Below, in pieces: positions 12,007 to 23,519 of a stretch of 64,000 nt of DNA. Source of the stretch: Psilocybe azurescens. Its lineage: Eukaryota; Basidiomycota; Agaricomycetes; Agaricales; Agrocybaceae. How positions within the stretch are numbered: the first letter of the stretch is position 1; each line of letters begins with the position of its first letter. The stretch spans positions 186,001-250,000 of the forward strand of contig JAJIRX010000681.1 of the NCBI GenBank assembly GCA_023853785.1, in the 5' to 3' direction. The position numbers and the translations under genes are program-made. Below the pieces are notes generated by a model. That model had not been told where the DNA came from. It saw nothing but the letters and a program-made list of their open reading frames with translations, and made no database searches.

Positions 12007-13093
12007 TCAATCTTTAGAGCTTGATAACACCCCGCCTACAAATATGTCCCATGCTATGTTTTCCAAAACCTCGGGGCTCTGGTGGGCAAACTTGTCGTAC
12101 TCTTGTGAGTCTTGTCTCAATTTAGTAGCGCCTTCGTGGAATAACTCTGCATCGCGGAGACGAAAGTCGCCGAATGAAATATCACATTGAGGAGCATAGA
12201 TGTCGGTAAAGGACATCGGGTCCATATAGATCCTGATCATGACCGACGGAAGCGAGCATACTGCATTGAAAGCCGTCCTATTTATTAGTTGCATTTAGAT
12301 AAGAAATCCTTATGGGAATCAAAGTAATTCGGCGCACCATAATATTGATCGGTCTTCAAATACTTCAGTATCTCTCAGCTTGATCCATCTGCACTGTTTT
12401 GCAATCATGACAAAAGTGCCCCTGTGTTTCGACACAACTTCTCCGGAGCTCTGCAGTAAGCGTTCCGAAAGAGTACATGCGACCATATGAAGTGGCTATA
12501 TTCCATTGCGATATCGAACAGCGCACTCGGAGCTCGTCGTTGGCGACTCCATCATTGAGACCCGGTTTATCAACGTCGCCATCATGTCCATTCTGAGCTT
12601 CTGTGATTGTGCCGAAATACAACTTGGTGTTAATGGTGTGAAGAAGAATGGTTTGGCCGTTCAGTATTGTAGTGATGAGGTTGGTGCGCAGAGCATTGAT
12701 CCACCAGGGTGCATTCCTCGAAGTGTGCACATCAACTACAAAGCCGTCCAGCGTCGTTTCAATCCATGGACCAGCAGAAAAGCGGAAGTGAGCGGGACAG
12801 AACCACAGTTTGGCCTGAAGGCGGTCAAGAGAGGCATGGCATAAGCCATCTTCGTATTCATAATTTTCGCTGGTGATAATGGCCCAATATGGAGCTTGTG
12901 GACGAGGAAGGTGGAGTTTTATGGATATCTTGTCTATCGAAATTGTGCACGTTTTTGATGTATAGGATAATCCGTGTGCAGCAAACCAGCTCAGACCGCG
13001 AATTTTGATTACTCGACCAAAGCAACGCGCGTTAAGTAAAAGTCCAGTTAAGCAGAGTGCAAGGATAGAAGAATAGATTAATATGGCCGACAT
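12007..13093 (-). CDS. Short protein resembling the N-terminus of FMP27/BLTP2 lipid-transfer proteins
   Basis: Two exons, 13093-12338 and 12277-12007, intron 60 nt; about 341 aa after one correction at a CCCC run (12419-12422). An N-terminal membrane anchor (IYSSILALCLTGLLLNARCF) is followed by VIKIRGLSWFAAHGL and by beta-rich sequence. The later segments WWINALRTNLITTILNG, ELRVRCSISQWNI, RMYSFGTLTAELRRSC and FRLRDAELFHEGA recall the N-terminal module of the fungal FMP27/SABRE/Hobbit family (bridge-like lipid-transfer proteins, normally over 2000 residues, anchored in the ER). Here the frame ends after about 340 residues with no continuation before the next gene. It may be a stand-alone short paralogue or a truncated copy. 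Family assignment is from remembered motif resemblance only. Confidence 0.5.
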
Positions 13094-13143
13094 CGATGTT
13101 CTAGTCTCGCAGTATCCGTATGTATGACATCAGTCCTTCCTAT

Positions 13144-15483
13144 TTATACGATATAAATTATAAAGCTACACCAACCTGAGGGAGAGGAGTCTTCAGTTAT
13201 GTTTTTCACCGCTGACGAATTATAATCGCAGTCATTCACCTGAATTGGAGCAGAGCTCTTCACACTTCTTGCAGATGAAAGGTCAACTTTCCCGGCTACA
13301 TCCAGAGTATTTATCCACAGCGCCGAACCTTCGCTGTGCGGCTCCACGAAATCCAGCGAACTCGCAGTTGTCTCAGAATCGTCTCTGACGTACCCAGGGT
13401 GATATCTTTGCGGCTGAGGCGTTCCATCTGAAGTCAAAATCCCATTTTGATCACTGGTTGAAGCCTCGAGATAACGATAGGGTGTGGCATTGTCATAATC
13501 GTTGTGCGCTTCTTTCTCGATGAAGTTGGTCTTCGTTTTCCAGTTCTCGTTTGGTTGATACGACAATGGGTAGGGTACAGGCGCATCTTTCATCAAAGGA
13601 TATTTCGTGGACGTTCCTTGCACGTAGTGAATCTGGCCTTCAGGGTCTACCAGTAGAGTATGTGCCGGGGTTGTACAAATGGCGTGAGGCAACAGGAACG
13701 TAAACAGGTGGCGCAGTGTTTCCATCGGTATGATAGCGATGTAATTCCTTCTTCATCTTCCGGTGTTTGCGTCGATAGAAACATAAACCGAAGATAATCA
13801 GAGCGAGAAGAAGGATAGCAGTAACAGCTCCAATACAGGCGCCGACTATCGCACCCTCTGAAGGACCGCTAAGAAATACACATTCAATTAGCCTTCTGTT
13901 TAAATACACGACAACCACTTTACTACCTTGTTCCATTTGTTGGATGGTTATTGTCGTGGTTGCTTTTGTTACTATTACTAGAAGGTTTCGGCATCATTGT
14001 GTGGCTAACCAATTTGGTAACACTAGTTCTCATCCCGGAACTCGATGCGACATTACCAGTGGGGCTATCTTGGAGTTGTTTTCCAGCAGAGGTTGCAAGT
14101 TTCATGGTATCCGAGTCTTTGGTGATGGGACTCGATGTCATCGTAAACAATTCTTGGATGCTGGGTCGTGCAGTGGTTGACTTGTCTATAGAATCGGTGA
14201 TGAGAGGTTTGTTCATGGAAGTCTCACCTGTGTGAGATGGTTCTGCCATAGCACCACCAGACTCGTGAACGGAATGGGATTCGGATCCTACTGTGTGTGA
14301 TACGACTGGAGGGGATTCGCCATGTGAAGGGGAAATGTTGTTGTGCGTATGTGCAAGAGAAGAATTTGAAGAATCTTTACGCGATGCACTAGTATGTAGA
14401 GATGGTTGAGCCATAGAATGAACTGATGTGGCTGTATGGCCGGACTGATGAAATATTTCGCTAGTATGGGAAGGAAACGGCGGGGCTTTACTGGCCGCTG
14501 AGGCTTGATTTGGATTTACTTGTATGCGAGGGCGCCATTGTGTGGGGCTGATCTGTCCTCATAGCTTGGTGAGAGAAAGTCAAGGCCGCATTAGTGATAG
14601 TATGAGATGGTTTAGGATATACATGATGAGACTTGGAATTGTCGATTGACGAAGAGACTGGAGAAGGTGTGTGTATATGGGAAGGAACAACTTTGTTGGG
14701 CTGAGGATGATTATGATGTGATGTTTCTTTGGTACGAGAGTTTGAGATGCTGATATGCGAATAGACTAGAGAGCTGTGGGTATGAGACCCGGACTTGTCG
14801 ACTGACGAAGAGACTGGAGAAGGTGTATGGATGTGGGAAGGAACAGCTTTGTTGGGCTGAGAATGACTATGGTGTGATGTTTCTTTGGTACGAGAGTTTG
14901 AGTTGCTGATATGCGAATGGACTAGAGAGCTGTGGGTATGAGATCCGGACTCGTCGATTGACGAAGAGACTGGAAAAGGTGTGTGTGTATGGGAAGGAAC
15001 AACTTTGTTGGGCTGAGAATGGTTATGGAGTGATGTTTCTTTGGTACGAGAGTTTGAGCTGCTGATATGCGAATGGACTGGAGAGCCGTTGGTATGAGAC
15101 CCGGGCTTGTCGATTGATGAAGAGGCTGGAGAAGGTGTATAGATGTGGGAAGGAATAACTTTGTCGGGCTGAGAATGATTAGGAAATGACGTTTCTTTGG
15201 TGCGAGGATTCGAGCTGCTAAAATGCGAATGGACTAGAGAGCTATGGGTAGGAGGCTGGGTCAGAGCCAGGGTATTGCTATGAGATGAATCTCGACTATG
15301 TTTGGCAGCATCCGGGTTGCCAAGAGGATTTTGACCATTGGTATGAGACTGTGCTGGAGAAAAGGTCGCAGCAGGTCTATCGATATGCGACTGGGCATGC
15401 GATATTTCACTGCTACGCGAATGAGCAAGGCGCAGATCTGCATTCGCCATAGTCGATGCTTCAGCAAGACTGTAGTTAAGCAA
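13144..15483 (-). CDS. Mucin-like single-pass membrane protein with tandem repeats
   Basis: The protein has a long Ser/His/Thr/Pro-rich extracellular part (15483 to about 13930). It then has one transmembrane helix (IVGACIGAVTAILLLALIIF) followed by basic FYRRKHRKMKK, and a cytoplasmic tail of about 230 residues. This is the design of cell-wall sensors and mucin-like signalling proteins. A 58-nt intron lies at 13869-13926. Four copies of a 52-residue repeat fill part of the ectodomain. Frame breaks occur near 14507-14517 (AAA run) and 13667-13670 (GGGG); each is repaired by removing one base. The 5' end is unresolved: no signal peptide is in the 15483 frame. A hydrophobic Met-initiated segment at 15988 (MQLRLYVSILLPFI) might be a first exon. 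Protein of at least about 740 residues. Confidence 0.6.
14616..15240 (-). repeat. Four tandem copies of a 156-bp coding repeat
   Basis: Units recur exactly every 156 bp (for example the plus-strand phrase GCGAATGGACTAGAGAGC and variants near 15227, 15071, 14914 and 14758). Each encodes about 52 residues with the core SRTKETS, then NHSQPNKVVPSH, then SSSID and SGSHTHSSLVHSH. Copies differ by several substitutions but keep length, so the period is under selection or recently amplified. The His-Ser-His phrases are notable. Confidence 0.85.
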
Positions 15484-16991
15484 TAAAGCTTTCTAGACCA
15501 GATCCAAGGTGCAGATTTTTCCTATCCCCTTGATCTTGATAAGGGATCAAAACAGACGATGATCAAAGTAGTTATTGCAGGAAGGTTTAGAGATTCAAGG
15601 AATGTGATAGAAAACGAATGTGATGAGTCAGTCGGCCAGCCTGGACTGGAGACGAGGCGAGGTGGGGATGTGGTGCTTTGCTCTAGCGGAGTTTGCCTTA
15701 GAAGCACACAAAGCTATATGCTTCAGCACAAAACGCGAAGCGACCTCAGATATACGAATGCGACAATGACCCTTCAAGGGTGTCTTGTCGACCACAAGAT
15801 TGTGAAAGGAACCTTGTTAAGCGATCTGTATTGTGGGTAGATGGATGATGGCGCTCTCGTTGAGTCCGCCACTTCGTGTTCGAGGAATATGAAGAGAGAG
15901 GTGCAAGACTGGGAGAATCATGGCGACAAGACGACATTCTGCTACATATAAATGGGAGTAAAATAGATACATACAATCTCAGTTGCACAAATCATTGACT
16001 GATATAGCTGTTGGCTGTAGCGTCGTTAAAGAACATGTTGTAGCGTCAACTTGACCATCCAGTGTTGATTCTGATGTCCGTCGCTCTATCCTGAATCAAG
16101 AAGATTGCTCTTTGGTTGATGGTATTAGTGAACGCTGAACAAATTATCCATTGAATATTCAGCAAGATGAACTTTGGACACCTGAAGCATGGCTACCCGC
16201 TGCTCTCAAATGCAGAATAACCAGGTTCTGTAAAGAAAAAAACACTAAGTTGCAGGATGCTTGAGATAATAGATACATTCGTACTATGTGACGACACAGA
16301 ACACGTAGAATACGACGTTTGATTGTCGTATGATTCGTCGGTAGGGTTGCTTTCTTGAAGACGCCTGGAATGGACACACATATATAACGCCCTCGTTCCT
16401 GGTTAAAATTATCGCAAACACTGCACAAACAGATTCCAACGACATTCGCAGCATCAGTTGATCTCTCGGTGATGTATGGTCTAGCTCGATCCATTAATTA
16501 ATATAATCGGACAACCGACCGCTGCTTACCGGCGCTTAGGGACCCTCCATTCTGGACGGCCGGAGAATAGCTGGCAATGACCGCATAGTACCAGAGTGGA
16601 GCACAGAGGACTTTGTGAAGGTGGATCCGGGATGTACTTACAGGCTAAGCGATATTAACGGTGGTGTGCCGTGAGATGATCCATGATTGACGGGAGTCGG
16701 TAAGGCGAGGGCGGGGAGTCGGGACTGGAATAGGTGAGATGAAGGATAGCGATTAATGGAAATAAAGAAAAGAAAGTGTGGTCCCTGGAAGGATAAATTG
16801 GGCTCTGGTATAACATGTGTTCAGTTACCCAGACGACATTCACGGCATGAAATGAGCATATTGGGACTCACGTGGCGTTAATTGCTCCCACCGTCCATGG
16901 AAGCTTCTGAATGGATTTCTTCTGTCTGCTATAGTATACTTAGTATATTCTCTCTCCACCGTTTGCTTTCCTCTCCCACTTTCTGCATGTC
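15484..16991. promoter_or_regulatory. Long divergent intergenic region (mucin-like gene / G-alpha)
   Basis: 1.5 kb between two divergent genes. It must contain the G-alpha promoter and the 5' end of the mucin-like gene, possibly with unrecognised small exons (candidate leftward frames at 15988-15746 and 16494-16159). No RNA gene or repeat seen. Confidence 0.35.
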
Positions 16992-19420
16992 ATGCCCAAG
17001 GCACAGTTCGAGCATCCCCACGCTCGTCGCAGGACCCTCTCAGATCCCCTCGCTGCTGCCCTGCTGCCCCCGCCAGATGAGTCTCCCGTCGACAGGGAGG
17101 TCAGGCTCAGGGCAGAGATAGATGCGAAGAAAGTCAGCGACTCTATCGACGATATGCTTCGTATCGAGAGAAATGAGCGGAAAAAGTCAAAGACAGAGGT
17201 CAATGTCTTGCTGCTTGGTCAGTCGGAGTCGGGTAAGAGTACCACTCTCAAACGTGAGTTCTTTATTCATAGTCATCCCATGTCCCTCTGCTTTTGTTCG
17301 TCCAACCTCTCTTGCACGTTCGCTCTTGCCCGCATCAGAAGCTGCCAGATGGTCGCTGTTCAGCGCTCTTGTAAGCGATGTCTGCGTGCATTTATGGTGG
17401 ATCGTTGTAGCAATCGCTCAACTACCCTTTCGTTCCTTCGGATGTTCAGCTGGGCTAACAGATTCCGATAGAATTCCAGCTGCTGCATTCCCCATCTGCA
17501 TTCCATGCCGAGAGGATTGCCTGGAGAGCTGTTATTTATTTGAATCTAGTTCGTTCTGTTAGACGGTGAGCACCAAACAATTGTTCTCAATATAGATTGA
17601 TGGCTTATTAATTCCGTTCAAAGCATACTGGATGCGCTTGCCCCAGAGGAGTCTGATGCTCTGGACGACCACGATGACGGCGATTCACTTGAAACGGCCT
17701 CAGTTATAATCACCTCCAACGGTCGACCTCCATCGGCGATTCTTGGCACTCGGGTGTCTAACTATGACACTTATCGGCGAAAGCTCGAACCTCTAATTGA
17801 TCTGGAAGAACGTCTTATCCGCATGCTTTCCTCCCCGGATGAAGACGAGGCAACTCATCTGGGACCTCCGTGTCCTGGCTGGGATTCTTATGCGCACAAG
17901 GCCAACGAAAATATGCCTCCTCCCTCTACATTTTCTCCTAGTGTCAGTTCGAATGGACGGCCGGCACCAACGATCATGATACCTTTGAAAAAGCAGACTC
18001 CCTCATCGGCCGGAGTTAAAGCTAATGGTTTGTATCCCAATAACCCGTCGGCCAAAGGCAAAGAAATTGTCGTGCATACCTCAACCAACTGGAAAAAGGC
18101 CTTTTCTCTGGGGAACAGGTCTAAGAGTCCCAAAAGCGCACATTCTGGAGAAATTGAAGGGTGGTGGGAAGATCCTGATGACCCTGTCCATACCCTATAT
18201 GCATGTGCGACTGCGATGCAGGAAATGTGGCGCGATGCCCAAGTCCGAAAACGTCTTCAAGAGAAACGGCTGCGATTGGAAGAGAGCAGTGGCTTGTGCG
18301 TCTTTCCATGATCTTATTTTCAATACCGTCCATTTAGTTCTTTGTTATAGTTACCTTGACGAAATCCCTAGAATTACCGCCAAGAAATACATTCCCACAG
18401 ACGGTGAGTTGCTTGTCCTTTAGCACCAATGGTATACTAATAGATCCGGTTGAAATAGCGGATGTTCTCAAAGCCAGGTTAAAAACCATGGGCGTAGTGG
18501 AACACACTTTTTCTATCCCTTCTGGCAGCAATAGAGGAGTGGAATGGCGCATTTATGACGTTGGCGGTGCTCGCAACCAGCGTCAGGCATGGGCTCCTTA
18601 CTTTGAAGATGGTAAGAACTATCGCGGATAGCTTACATGTTAATAACCTTTTCTCTACTTCAGTCAATGCCATTATATTCCTTGCTCCAATCTCTGTTTT
18701 CGATCAGGTAAAGCTCTGATATTCATATTACTCATAGTCTTGACTACTCACAACTTGACTATTCCAGGTTCTCGCGGAGGTGAGAATCGCGAGTCGTATT
18801 TTTAGTGCGCAATGTATTCTAATCTAACTTTAGGACCCCCATGTCAATCGTCTGGAAGATTCACTTCTGCTATGGAAAGCGGTAGTGTCGAACAAATTAC
18901 TTGCTAACGTCAACATTGTTCTCTTTCTCAATAAGTGCGACCTTCTTCAGGTAAGTTGTTGTTTGATATCTTAGTTGAGGGCATGCTGTTTAATACCAGT
19001 GTAAAAGGCCAAACTAGAAGCCGGAGTGAGGCTTAACCACCACATGATTTCTTATGGAGATAGACCAAATGATTACGACTCGGTCTCGAAATGTGAGTCC
19101 CTTTTGTCATGTCTGTAGAGTGGCATCTTGAATTCTTCTACCAGATTTCCGTAATAAGTTTGGCGGTCATACATCAGTCATATTCGCCCAACAAAGAACG
19201 AGAGCTATATAGTGAGCCTTCCTTTCAGCTACCATTCTTTATTTTTCACTAATGTGATGCAGCTCATTACACTGCCGTGACTGACACTAGGAGGACTTCA
19301 GTCATCATTTCCGCAGGTATTTCAACGTCACATATTGTACTGGGCGGGAGCGCTAACAGTAAACTCATAGTTCGCGACATAATCATCAAAGGAAACCTCC
19401 GAAATATGCGACTTGTTTGA
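16992..19420 (+). CDS. Divergent heterotrimeric G-protein alpha subunit
   Basis: Twelve exons: 16992-17253, 17472-17565, 17624-18295, 18351-18403, 18459-18611, 18664-18707, 18768-18779, 18834-18950, 19008-19092, 19145-19211, 19263-19316 and 19371-19420. About 553 aa, against about 350 for canonical G-alpha. P-loop is GQSESGKST. A roughly 130-residue Ser/Pro-rich insertion sits in the helical domain (residues about 175-310). Switch I is KARLKTMGV, keeping the Arg and Mg-binding Thr. Switch II is DVGGARNQR, so the catalytic Gln is Ala. NKCD and TAVTDT supply guanine contacts. G-alpha subunits bind GTP at the plasma membrane and relay receptor signals, such as pheromone sensing. One frame break near 19190-19197 (AAA in exon 10) must be repaired for the C-terminus. 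No N-terminal MGxxxS myristoylation motif is seen. Confidence 0.9.
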
Positions 19421-19861
19421 TTAAGAAAGCGCCCGTCATGTCGTGACATTTGTCTTTCCTTGTCGCTTTCCAGGTTCTTTGGGTCCCCTTTCTGTGTTTT
19501 ACCCCCGCAGATGTTCAACACCTATCTTTTACTGTTTGTGCTTCACGCCTTTTAATACTCAATCCGTGGCGTTGCGTGACATTGTTTTTTCTTTGCATTA
19601 CCTGCTAACATACCTCATCCTGGCGAGATACCAAAGCGCCCATGGAATTTATAACCAGACATCGCTGAATAAGGCGGAATGTCACTTAATTTGTCCCCCA
19701 GTATACCTATAACTACCTCGGTTTCCATTGTAATAGCGATCATACAGAAATTCATGGAAATTTTTACGACATGGTGTAGAAATGATATCAAATAAGCGAA
19801 GCTCCTGCTCAGTATTTGCCGTAATTTATACAATCATACTTGTTCCATACCAATCAATAGC
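19421..19861. other. Intergenic between G-alpha and RidA
   Basis: 441 bp between two rightward genes; 3' end of the G-alpha gene and promoter of the RidA gene. Nothing else recognised. Confidence 0.4.
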
Positions 19862-20630
19862 ATGTCGTCGACAAGAAAGTTGCACCAGTTCTCCCGGATT
19901 ACCAGATCAACGCCTGCCTTTTCAGCCTTTTCAAGACGCCAATTTGCATATAATTTGAATAATCAGATAAGACGGCCACCAGCTGTGAAGCTTCAGTTAA
20001 CCCGAACCATTTCATCTTCCACCACTACCATGTCTTCTCCTGCATCAACTCATGAATCTTTGACTGTTGTTTCCACAACTCGTCAGTAACGTCTTTATAA
20101 TATATACAAATGCATAGCTGACCTCAGTAAATAACTGCAGAGGCACCTGCAGCAATCGGACCATACTCACAAGCCATCAAAATCGGAGATCTATTGTTTT
20201 GTTCTGGATGCATCCCGCTAGTGCCTTCAACGATGCAGATTGTGGAGGGAGGGGTTGAAGCTCAGACAGAACAGGCTCTCAAGAATCTCAAAGCCGTTGT
20301 GGAAGCAGCAGGCTCTGAGTTGGGCAAGGTCGCTAAAACCACGGTGAGTTACGGCTTGTTGTACGACAGGGGGACGGTGATGGACGGGATATCTCAATAA
20401 CGATCTACCTTCGCATTCTACTTAGGTATTCTTAAAGTCTATGGATGATTTCGCTGCTGTGAATAACATCTACGCCAAATTCTTTGGAAATCATGCTCCT
20501 GCGAGGTCAGCAGTTGAGGTTGCACGCCTACCAAAAGACGTACTTGTTGAAGTCGAATGTATAGCAAGGTGAGCTTATAGGTCATTTGCATCGAACTGGA
20601 CTGATTTACTCCCCCAATAGCTTGAAGTAG
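19862..20630 (+). CDS. RidA/YjgF/Mmf1 family reactive-imine deaminase
   Basis: Four exons, 19862-20081, 20141-20343, 20426-20568 and 20621-20630; 191 aa, phases clean. RidA hydrolyses reactive enamine/imine intermediates (2-aminoacrylate) released by PLP enzymes such as threonine and serine dehydratases; the active form is a trimer. Family signatures are [61 protein letters not shown] and the C-terminal [14 protein letters not shown]; the catalytic Arg of that block is present. The first about 55 residues are rich in Arg, Ser and Thr and lack acids, as in a mitochondrial presequence (yeast Mmf1 is mitochondrial). An in-frame Met at 20030 ([10 protein letters not shown]) would give a shorter, presumably cytosolic product. 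The last exon is only 10 nt. Confidence 0.92.
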
Positions 20631-20761
20631 AGGCCCTCCTTTCAATTGAATACAGTACCCCTTATACTCGGAACCACGAAAAGGTTCTGCCAGATTTTCA
20701 CAACACTGCAGGTAGAAAGCAAAGAAAATGCGAATTACAGACGTCCAAAATGATACAACGT

Positions 20762-21817
20762 TTACATGGCTTCGATCACTGCCTTCAGGCTCGCTTCGTC
20801 CAAGATCTCAAATCCTTTCGACGTTGTTACCTAAGAAATAATGTTAGAAGCCACGCAACTAAATGACAGGGATGAACAAACCTGGGCCAATTGCACGTTG
20901 TGCTGATCAAGCTTTTCTTCCATCACTTGCTTAAGCACGCTTAGAGTCAACAGTTGTGCCTCCCGTAGAGTCATTTGCTGGAATTGATCAATTGATCAAA
21001 TTAATTGTGTGCTTTTGAAACGAAATCGTCAATTCATACCTTGTGCCATTTATCTTGCAGTTCACTCTGTGCAGCTTCTGATCCTGATCCAATTGCTTTG
21101 GCGTCATAACGTACAAAGGTTCCAGATGGGTCGGTATGGTATCTAGTTGAAAGTCAACGATGCTCGTGTTATAGAAATATAGTTGGCTTACAATTGAGGC
21201 CCAAGTTCATCAATTCCAGCAATGAGGAGTGCGACGCCGAATGGCCTACTCATCATGGCCTCCTCATCGTGGACACTCTCTCCAAATCTCAGAGCAAGAT
21301 CGCAAACGGCTTGTGTTACACTCTCTAACTTTGATCTTTTCATCATAAGTAAAGGCATGGTTCTGGGCGGTCACTCTGGCATGGTCGATCATGGTTCGGG
21401 CGTCTGCTGTAAGGCCAGACATGGCGCAGCCAAGGTGGGTGTCAATTTCCATGATCTTCTCGATCGAACTTGATTCCAGTAGAGGCGATTGTACGCGCTT
21501 TTCTACTCCGAGAATGACACCTTCAGGTGTTCGAATACCGACAGTCGTCGAACCGAGCTAGGATGACTGAAAGTCAGAAGAACATTTACAATGCTTGCCA
21601 GTAGATTCGCGCACTTTAATCGCCTCAATAGCATATTCGACTGTAGATGTTTCTCAGATGTTGTTTCGTCGGAATATAACATCGAAGACCTTACCTTGGA
21701 ATAGACGGCCTTCTGGTGAGAAGGTATTGACACCTCGATCTAGACACTGTATGAGCACCACTACAGCAATATATAGCTGTCTTTGAGCGTACCGTACTCA
21801 GAACGCGTCAAGAACAT
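20762..21817 (-). CDS. PUP2: 20S proteasome subunit alpha type 5
   Basis: Seven exons: 21817-21793, 21739-21695, 21640-21615, 21557-21192, 21142-21040, 20977-20882 and 20830-20762; 242 aa after one correction. Alpha5 forms part of the outer ring gating the 20S core. Recognised from [20 protein letters not shown] at the start, [43 protein letters not shown] and [19 protein letters not shown] near the end. Length matches the family (about 241). The reading frame shifts near 21324-21329 between KIKV and [16 protein letters not shown]; one extra base must be removed. As an essential gene with both sides perfectly conserved, this is strong evidence for an indel error. It shares a divergent 382-bp promoter region with the inositol monophosphatase gene. 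Confidence 0.93.
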
Positions 21818-22199
21818 GGTGTTAGTGAAATAAGGTGAATATGTGATTTGCCAATTGCTTCGAAGCTGGAATAAAGCAGCTTGCGTACCTCCCGACGCGT
21901 GTCCCAGTCGTGGGAACAATGAGAATATCTAATCTTATCTTTCAAACAAGTGTCAGGGGCCACTCTACCTGTCTTATACCTATTAGCATGGCTGGTTGCT
22001 GGATTTTGACTACACATATATAGTTGGGAATGTTGGGCAGGGACGAATCTCCTTTAATCGGTTAAAGAACGCGATGAGCTCGATAGCGCATGCTGGGGGA
22101 AGGAGAAACGGTTTATGAAACCTCAGGTTCCCGACTGGAGTAATGATAGTCGTAATCGATCGACTACGACCCAACGGTCAACGTTGAATCATCACCGCC
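21818..22199. promoter_or_regulatory. Divergent promoter, proteasome alpha5 / inositol monophosphatase
   Basis: 382 bp between start codons of two divergent housekeeping genes. I did not recognise a proteasome-associated control element in it. Confidence 0.45.
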
Positions 22200-23519
22200 A
22201 TGTCCTCGTCTGAACTTACCCCTGCAGATCTGCAAAGTATCCTTATTTTCACAGTCAAACTCGCCCGTAAGGCCGGCGAGCTTATCCTTGAAGGCTCTAA
22301 TGCGATTCAGTCAGCCTCTTCGGAATCCGGAGTCGGTGAAAAGAAGAATTCCGTGGATTTAGTCACAGAATTCGACGTTAAAGTCGAAGAGCTGGTCAAA
22401 AAGGAGCTCAAGTCTCAATATCCATCCTTTGAATTGTATGTGTATTCTTTCTACACCATGGCGGACAATGCGCGCTGACGGTCAATCACCAGTATAGGAG
22501 AAGAATCATATGCAGCTGGCTCTTGCCCTCCTTTGACAGACAAGCCCACCTTCTGCGTCGATCCTATAGGTTCGATCCTCCTGTATATGATTATCATACA
22601 AATGTTAACAAATTTTCAGATGGCACGACCAACTTCATTCACGGGTTTCCATTTGTCTGTATTTCGTTGGGACTTATCTATAAACGTCGACCCATTCTTG
22701 GTGTCATATACAACCCGTTTTTAGATCACCTGGTGCGTAGGCCACTCTAATGAGGACTGAAAAAACGTTTATAACGGTCGCATAGTACACCGGCATAACA
22801 GGCCAGGGATCATACCTTAGTTCTAGGCTTAATACTGAGCCAGTCAGGCTGCCCCTGTCCAAGCCCGCAAAGCCGCTGCCTTCTTTAGGTCAAGCATTAA
22901 TTGGTAAGACATCCACCCATTTATTTATCTTCTATTTATCTTTGTCTATCTGCAGCCGTCGAGTGGGGTTCAGATCGGTCGAAAACTACGATTAATGCCA
23001 AAGCAAATTCATTCTCCCGCCTAGCTGGAGACCCTGCGCAAGGTTTATCTGAGGGAAAGATGGCACATTCACTTAGGTCCGTAGGAAGTGCCGCATTGAA
23101 CTTTGCAATGGTAGCGCAAGGCGGCCTAGACTTGTATTGGTGGGCATGATTTCCATTGATGCTCCGAGTTTATCACTGGTAACTGATAGATTGTTACAGG
23201 GAAATTGGATGTTGGCCTTGGGATGTATGTGCAGGTATTGTCATCGCTGAAGAGGCGGGTGGTATTGTTTCTGGATCCCACGCAACCTTCGCGACTTCTT
23301 CTAAAGAGAAGGGCCTTTGGGGTTGTTACAGAAGAAATACTCACCGGAAGAAAATACATAGTGGTCCGCGCGATTGGCGATACACAGGTATGATTTGTTA
23401 TCTCTAGGGGTTATATGACTTTCAATTCGAACATATCACAGGGTGAAAAGGGGATCGACGCCCAGAAAAGGATTATTCAAGAATTCTACGCTACCGTTGA
23501 AGACGTTGACGCTGTTTAG
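22200..23519 (+). CDS. Inositol-1-monophosphatase
   Basis: Seven exons: 22200-22435, 22493-22569, 22620-22732, 22786-22903, 22956-23139, 23200-23387 and 23442-23519; about 330 aa after one correction at GGG 23311-23313. The enzyme hydrolyses inositol monophosphates to free myo-inositol with Mg2+, feeding phosphatidylinositol synthesis, and is the lithium-sensitive step in many organisms. The metal-binding motifs are complete: GEES in exon 2, [15 protein letters not shown] split over exons 2 and 3, and [17 protein letters not shown] in exon 6. The intron interrupting DPI/DGTTNF is 50 nt. The last exon carries [19 protein letters not shown]. No targeting peptide is apparent, so cytosolic. The next gene lies 0.9 kb downstream. 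Confidence 0.93.

Noticed and set aside
14475..14505. A 31-nt intron (GTAAAG to CTAG) in the mucin-like gene instead of a frame break
   Set aside because: It has correct ends and phase, but 31 nt is well below the 50-60 nt minimum of all other introns here; a one-base indel is more likely.
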